From positions 1-43,696 of the forward strand of contig JAKPXO010000306.1 of assembly GCA_029567505.1 (NCBI GenBank): a stretch of 43,696 bases of DNA, in the 5' to 3' direction. Under the pieces are notes generated by a model. The model was not told the origin of the DNA. It did no database searches and saw only the letters and a program-made list of their open reading frames with translations. How positions within the stretch are numbered: position 1 is the stretch's first letter; every line of letters begins with the position of its first letter. Below, one piece after another: positions 39,243 to 43,696 of the stretch. The stretch is from Acidobacteriota bacterium. Its GTDB lineage: Bacteria > Acidobacteriota > Thermoanaerobaculia > UBA5066. A program made the position numbers and the translations under genes.

Positions 39243-41414
39243 ATGTTCGCTCGCCTGTGGATTCCGGCCGCGACCGGCCTCGGTTCCGCCCTCCTCTTCC
39301 AGGTCCAGCCTCTCGTCGCGAAGTGGTTCCTGCCGTGGTTCGGCGGCGGAGCATCGGTCTGGACGGCGTGCATGCTCTTCTTCCAGGTCGTCCTCGTGGG
39401 GGGCTATCTCTACGCGCACGGCCTGACGTTGCGGCTCGGACGCCGGGGGCAGGCTGCGCTGCATCTCGGGCTCCTCCTCGTCGCAGTCACCGGCCTCGCG
39501 GCCGCGGCCCTCTCCTGGCCCTCTCCGCTCACCCCCGGACCATCCTGGAGGCCCGGGCTCGAGGCCCCTCCGCTCCCGAGCCTCCTCGGCCTGCTCGCCC
39601 TCTCGACGGGGGTGCCCTTCCTGACGCTCGCCACGACCGGCCCCCTCCTCCAGGCGTGGTTCGTGCGCCTCGCCCCCGGCCGTTCGCCGTATCCGCTCTA
39701 CGCCGTGTCGAACGCGGGATCGCTCGTGGGGCTGCTCTCCTACCCGCTGCTCGTCGAACCACGCCTCGACGTGCCGGCGCAGGCGTGGCTCTGGACAGGC
39801 GGCTTCGCGGTGTACGTTCTCCTCGTGGCGGCGACCGCCGTCGCCCAGTCCCGAGCCGGCTCGCTCGCGCCGAAGACGGTCCGACCGAGCTCGGACGCGA
39901 GCGCGCCGGATTCCGCAGGGCGCGGGGGCTCCGGCCCCGCCTGGTGGATCGCCTACGCGGCGACCGCCTCGCTCGCCCTCCTGGCCGTCACGAACCGACT
40001 CACGCTCGAGGTGGCGCCGGTGCCGTTCCTCTGGGTCGTGCCGCTCGCGATCTACCTCGTGACGTTCATCGCCTGCTTCGGCCGATCGCGGCGCTACCGG
40101 AAGAACGTCTGGGGTCTGCTTCTCCTGGGCAGCGCGGCCTCGACGGCGCTCGCGCTGCTTCATGGGTCGGGCCTTCCGCTCCCGCTTCAGATCGGGACGC
40201 TCCTCATCCTCCTCCTCTCCCTCTGCATGGTCTGCCACGGCGAGCTCGCCTCGAGCGCTCCGCACCCGTCGCGCCTGACCGCGTTCTACCTCTCGATCTC
40301 CGTCGGAGGAGCGCTCGGCGGCATCCTGGCGGCGGTCGTGGCGCCGGCCCTCTTCCAGGGCCTCTGGGAGCTTCCGATCGCCGCCTACCTCGGAGTCGTC
40401 CTCCTCCTCGCCTCCTACTTCCGTGAGGCGTCGCCGCGGTTCTTCGGTACACCGGCTCGGCGCCGCGCGACGCTCGCAGCCTCCGCCCTCGTCTTCGCGG
40501 TACTCGGGACCGGGCTCGGATGGACGGTCTTCTCCGAGCGATCCGGAACGATCCTCTCCTCACGCAATTTCTACGGCTGGTTCGTCGTTGACCAAGTGGA
40601 GGTCCCGAATCGACCCGGCGAGCACTACCTGCGCCTCGTGCATGGCGGGATCGTCCACGGCGCGCAGCTCGACGTGCCCCACCTGCGCCGTCTCCCGACC
40701 GCGTACTTCGGCCCGAACAGCGGCGTCGGGCGCGCGATCCGGAGCGCAGTGAAGGAAGGGGAGGACGAGTCGCGGGGGATTCGGGTCGGGGTCGTCGGCT
40801 TCGGGGTCGGGACTCTCGGGGCCTGGGCGCGACCGCAGGACACCTACCGCTTCTACGAGATCAACCCGGACGTCATCGCCCTCTCGACCGGCCCCAGGCC
40901 TGTCTTCACGTACCTCTCGGATCCGGGCGGGAAGAAGGAGATCACGCTGGGAGACGCCCGGCTCTCCATGGAGCGGGAGGCCGCGCAGAACTACGACGTC
41001 CTCGTGCTCGACGCCTTCTCGAGCGAGGCGATCCCCGTCCACCTCCTGACGCTCGAGGCCTTTCGGCTCTATCGCAGCCACCTCGCCGGTCCGCGGTCGA
41101 TCCTCGCCGTCCACGTGTCGAACGACCATCTCGACCTCGAGCCGACGGTGCGGGCACTCGCTCGCGCGACCGGCTTCTACGGCGTCACCGTCTGGGAGCG
41201 CGCCAGGGGGCTCGCTCTCACCTCGCAATGGCTCGTCCTCTCCCCGTCGCGCGAGCGGCTCCGGGTCCCCGAGCTCTCGCGTTCCGTGGAGCCCTGGGAC
41301 GGTCCCGAACGACCAGTCCGTGTCTGGACCGACGCCTACAGCGACGTCCTCGGAACGTTCCGGCTTCTCGGAACGCGTCGGACGCCATCGAGGGAGGGGA
41401 CGACGGGCCGATAG
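39243..41414 (+). CDS. Fused membrane protein / spermidine synthase-like protein
   Basis: A 723-residue protein. The first 460 residues carry about ten hydrophobic segments (for example 'FQVQPLVAKWFLPWFGG' near the N-terminus). The C-terminal part, from 'SSRNFYGWFVV' onward, is a spermidine synthase-like Rossmann methyltransferase fold with VGVVGFGVGTLGAWA (dinucleotide-like loop), an acidic residue in YEINPDVI and 'LDAFSSEAIPVHLLT'. The usual aminopropyltransferase active site is only partly recognisable, so real polyamine synthesis is uncertain. The gene is divergent from the ornithine operon. The start follows a -10-like TAAACT with no ribosome site. Confidence 0.85.
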   Translation: MFARLWIPAATGLGSALLFQVQPLVAKWFLPWFGGGASVWTACMLFFQVVLVGGYLYAHGLTLRLGRRGQAALHLGLLLVAVTGLAAAALSWPSPLTPGPSWRPGLEAPPLPSLLGLLALSTGVPFLTLATTGPLLQAWFVRLAPGRSPYPLYAVSNAGSLVGLLSYPLLVEPRLDVPAQAWLWTGGFAVYVLLVAATAVAQSRAGSLAPKTVRPSSDASAPDSAGRGGSGPAWWIAYAATASLALLAVTNRLTLEVAPVPFLWVVPLAIYLVTFIACFGRSRRYRKNVWGLLLLGSAASTALALLHGSGLPLPLQIGTLLILLLSLCMVCHGELASSAPHPSRLTAFYLSISVGGALGGILAAVVAPALFQGLWELPIAAYLGVVLLLASYFREASPRFFGTPARRRATLAASALVFAVLGTGLGWTVFSERSGTILSSRNFYGWFVVDQVEVPNRPGEHYLRLVHGGIVHGAQLDVPHLRRLPTAYFGPNSGVGRAIRSAVKEGEDESRGIRVGVVGFGVGTLGAWARPQDTYRFYEINPDVIALSTGPRPVFTYLSDPGGKKEITLGDARLSMEREAAQNYDVLVLDAFSSEAIPVHLLTLEAFRLYRSHLAGPRSILAVHVSNDHLDLEPTVRALARATGFYGVTVWERARGLALTSQWLVLSPSRERLRVPELSRSVEPWDGPERPVRVWTDAYSDVLGTFRLLGTRRTPSREGTTGR

Positions 41415-41416
41415 GG

Positions 41417-41447
41417 GCGTCGGCCACGCCGGCCGGGAGGCCGACGC
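41417..41447. terminator. Hairpin between convergent genes
   Basis: GCGTCGGCC (41417-41425) pairs perfectly with GGCCGACGC (41439-41447) across 13 bases, within the 52-base space between two convergent stop codons. It could serve both genes; no T-run is present. Confidence 0.5.
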
Positions 41448-41466
41448 ACGGAACCCCGCCCCTCCC

Positions 41467-42048
41467 TCACGCCCGTCCCCGGCTCTCCCCGCCCCACGCC
41501 CCGCCCGCGACGAGGTGCGCGGCGCGGAGCGGCTCGGGGATCCGGCCGTGGAGGGCCGTCCGCGCGATCACCCCGGCGGCCTCGTCGAGGGAGAGTCCCG
41601 CGCGCTGGACGTAGACGCCCGCGCACGCCTCCATCGGCCCCGCGGCCTCGACGAGCGCCCACTTCCGCGCGCCACCCGGGACTCGCGACAGGAGGGCCTC
41701 GCGGATGGCGACGAGGCCGGGCCGCCTCCGCGCGACGACGAGGACCGGAAGGCCCGTGAGGCGACCGAGGGCGGCGAGGTCGACGACGTTGAATCCGGCG
41801 AGCGCGATCCCCTGGAGCATCACGAGCTGGAGCTGCGGCGCCCACTTCGACTCCGTCACGAGGCGCGCGAGGACTTCCGTCGCGTTCCGGCCGTCCTTCC
41901 GGACCGTCCCCGAAAGGACTCCTGTGAAGACCGGCCCGGAGAAGACGCAGCCGACGACGGGGACATCCCCGCGCGCGCCCCGCGGGAACGGGGCGTCGTC
42001 GAAGCCGACGACGTGGGAGACCGGCACGCCCCGATTCTGGCGGATCAC
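41467..42048 (-). CDS. DUF99 family protein (endonuclease V-like fold)
   Basis: A 193-residue protein of the DUF99 family: 'VVGFDDAPF' near the N-terminus, 'VRKDGRNATEVLARLV' and 'LQGIALAGFNVVDLAAL', then 'TGLPVLVVARRRPG'. The conserved acidic residues (DD, D) line the site that in endonuclease V cuts next to deoxyinosine, but activity of DUF99 itself is unproven as far as I know. The start is GTG 42048; a second GTG at 42027 is possible. It is convergent with the spermidine synthase-like gene and divergent from the secreted protein gene. Confidence 0.85.
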   Translation of the reverse strand: MIRQNRGVPVSHVVGFDDAPFPRGARGDVPVVGCVFSGPVFTGVLSGTVRKDGRNATEVLARLVTESKWAPQLQLVMLQGIALAGFNVVDLAALGRLTGLPVLVVARRRPGLVAIREALLSRVPGGARKWALVEAAGPMEACAGVYVQRAGLSLDEAAGVIARTALHGRIPEPLRAAHLVAGGAWGGESRGRA

Positions 42049-42118
42049 CCCGCCCCGCGGACGCCTCCGGGGCTAAGCTTCCGAGGTCCACTCTCCCCGG
42101 ACCGGCCCGGAGGTCGTG

Positions 42119-43696
42119 ATGAAGCACTCGCGTTCGTCCGCGCTCGTGGGCGTTTGTCTCTTCCTTCTCGGCGGAGGCGCCTCGGCGGCCGCCAAGGAGA
42201 AGACGATCGTCCCGATCGTCCTCGACGTCACCTCCGGCGCGTCGCGGTTCACGACGGAGCTCTCCCTCGCGAACCCCGGGGCCTCCGCCGCGACCGTCGC
42301 GCTCCGCTACACCGCCTCGCTGGGCAGCGCGCTCGGCTCGGGCACCGTCTCCGAGACGATCCCGGCCGGAGGGCAGGTGAGGTACGGCGACGCGATCGGG
42401 ACGCTCCGCTCGAAGGGGCTCGCGATCCCGACGACGGGAGCGCAGGGCGGGACGCTCGTCGTCGAGTCGCCCGGCGCCGCGATCGTCGCGACGGCGAGGA
42501 CGACGACGCCGGTCGCCTCGCCGGCCGGACGGGCCGGTCTCGCCTACGTCGGCCTGGGGGCGACCGACGCGGCCGTCGGGAGCGCGTCGGTCTTCGGCCT
42601 CCGGACGAACGCCGCCGACCGCTCGAACGTCGCCGTCTTCTCGACGAGCGAGGAGGATGTGACGCTCCGTGTCACTGCGTTCGACGGCGAGAGCGGCGCG
42701 AGCGCCGTCGTCGATGCGGCGCGGACGCTCCCGCCGTACGGCTGGCACCAGTACGACGAGGTCCTCCGGACGGCCGGTTTCGCGAGCGGGTGGGTCGTCG
42801 TCGAACGCCTCGTGGGGGGGACCGGTTCCTTCTCGGCCTACGGCGTCGTGAACGACAACGGGACGAGCGACGGCTCCTTCGTCCCGCCGGCCCGGTTCGC
42901 CGCCCCGGGATCGGCCCTGGTCCTGCCCGTCCTCGTCGAGGCGGGGGCGTTCCTCTCCGAGCTCGTCCTCGCGAACGGGGGGAGCGAGGACGCCACGTTC
43001 TCGCTCACCTACGTCGAATCCCTCTCGCCGGAGTCGGGCGCAGGCGGCACCGTGACGATCGACGTCCCGGCGGGCCGTCAGCGGATCTTCCCCGACGCGC
43101 TCGAGGAGCTTCGTCTGCGGGGCCTCGCGATCGGCCCGAAGGGAGCCGGGCACGCGGGGTCGGTGCGCGTCCTGGTCTCGGGAGTCCCGCTCGATCAGGT
43201 CTTCGTCGCCGCCCGGACGGCCTCGCAGGCGCCCGGGCGCGGGCAGTTCGGGGTCTTCACGCCGGCCGTTCCCGCAGGCGCCGGGGCCGCAGCGGAGGCG
43301 GTCGTCTACGGCCTCGGCGCCGACGCCTTCAACCGGACGAACGTCGCGGTCCTCCACGCGGGCGACGCCGGCTCCGGCCCGGTCACGCTCCGCCTCCAGG
43401 TGCACGACGGCGCCGCCGGCGGCGCCCCCGCCGGGGGCCCGCTCGACGTGACGCTCGATCCCGGCGCGTGGGCGCAGCCGGACGGCTTCTTCGCCGCGTC
43501 CGGCGTCGCGAACGGCTTCGTCCGCGTGACGCGCCTCGCGGGAGACGCGCCCTGGATCGCCTACGGCGTCGTGAACGACGGCGGCGCGCCGGGCGAGCGG
43601 ACCGGCGACGGAGCGTTCGTCCCCGCGGTCGTCCCCTCGCCGCCCGCGACGGAGGGCGCTCTCGTCGTCGACCACACCTGCACCGACCTCTCCCGC
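42119..43696 (+). CDS. Secreted repeat protein, partial (continues past right edge)
   Basis: An open frame of 526 codons from ATG 42119 to the window end, with no stop. GGAGGT lies just upstream of the ATG. The N-terminus is a signal peptide (MKHSRSS, then hydrophobic, cleavage near ASAAA). The mature protein consists of two related beta-rich units of about 240 residues, each ending in 'AYGVVND...DG.FVP' (first near residue 240, second near 485). Each begins with a 'PIVLD..SGASRFTTEL.LAN' or equivalent stretch. Such proteins are frequent in Acidobacteriota as far as I recall. Function unknown; a surface or adhesive role is plausible. Confidence 0.85.
   Translation, partial: MKHSRSSALVGVCLFLLGGGASAAAKEKTIVPIVLDVTSGASRFTTELSLANPGASAATVALRYTASLGSALGSGTVSETIPAGGQVRYGDAIGTLRSKGLAIPTTGAQGGTLVVESPGAAIVATARTTTPVASPAGRAGLAYVGLGATDAAVGSASVFGLRTNAADRSNVAVFSTSEEDVTLRVTAFDGESGASAVVDAARTLPPYGWHQYDEVLRTAGFASGWVVVERLVGGTGSFSAYGVVNDNGTSDGSFVPPARFAAPGSALVLPVLVEAGAFLSELVLANGGSEDATFSLTYVESLSPESGAGGTVTIDVPAGRQRIFPDALEELRLRGLAIGPKGAGHAGSVRVLVSGVPLDQVFVAARTASQAPGRGQFGVFTPAVPAGAGAAAEAVVYGLGADAFNRTNVAVLHAGDAGSGPVTLRLQVHDGAAGGAPAGGPLDVTLDPGAWAQPDGFFAASGVANGFVRVTRLAGDAPWIAYGVVNDGGAPGERTGDGAFVPAVVPSPPATEGALVVDHTCTDLSR

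Noticed and set aside
41336-43675. 779-codon open frame on the - strand
   Set aside because: It covers the complement of the secreted repeat protein plus the DUF99 gene in a wrong frame; the repeat protein and its signal peptide are far better supported.

Overview
This is a GC-rich (roughly 65-72% by eye) bacterial chromosomal segment in which synonymous codons strongly prefer C or G at the third position. No rRNA, tRNA, CRISPR array or insertion sequence was seen. The secreted repeat protein at the right edge (ending each repeat in a 'YGVVND...DG.FVP' signature), the fused membrane/spermidine-synthase protein and the anaerobic ornithine-degradation operon together suggest a member of the Acidobacteriota, perhaps Thermoanaerobaculia-like. 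That assignment is inference from gene content, not from a marker gene.

Left part (1-5070): an N-terminally truncated second copy of the DUF499 ATPase gene runs off the left edge. It is followed by a weakly supported hypothetical gene and two proteases on the + strand: an astacin/matrixin-like zinc protease and a papain-like cysteine protease with two C-terminal repeats. Neither protease has a visible signal peptide.

Defence island (5071-20067, all on the - strand, transcribed right to left): an SNF2-type helicase with a C-terminal DUF3883 domain; an AAA/DUF4143 ATPase; an OLD-like AAA ATPase overlapping a DUF4276 TOPRIM-like gene; a 158-residue unknown protein; a DUF1156 DNA methyltransferase; a second AAA/DUF4143 ATPase; and a DUF499 ATPase carrying an N-terminal Swt1-like HEPN domain. 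Helicase, methylase and DUF499 ATPase form the core of a helicase-methylase-ATPase antiphage arrangement. The AAA/TOPRIM/unknown cassette and the middle of the methyltransferase are less GC-rich than their surroundings and look like later acquisitions.

Middle part (20273-29730): a small secreted protein, an anti-sigma factor with TPRs and an ECF sigma factor (one - strand unit); a GT2 glycosyltransferase and a SAM methyltransferase (- strand) divergent from a GT-C-like multispanning membrane protein (+ strand); then a + strand pair of lipid-related enzymes that both carry cyclic-nucleotide-binding domains (a GNAT-type acyltransferase and a patatin/NTE-like lipase).

Ornithine operon (29870-38960, - strand): ord-ortA-ortB-oraS-oraE-glmL-orr-alr. 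It encodes the anaerobic oxidative route from L-ornithine to D-ornithine, 2,4-diaminopentanoate, 2-amino-4-oxopentanoate, and then acetyl-CoA plus D-alanine. The terminal alanine racemase fits because the thiolase releases D-alanine. Divergent from it is a fused membrane/spermidine synthase-like protein, followed by a DUF99 protein and the partial secreted repeat protein.
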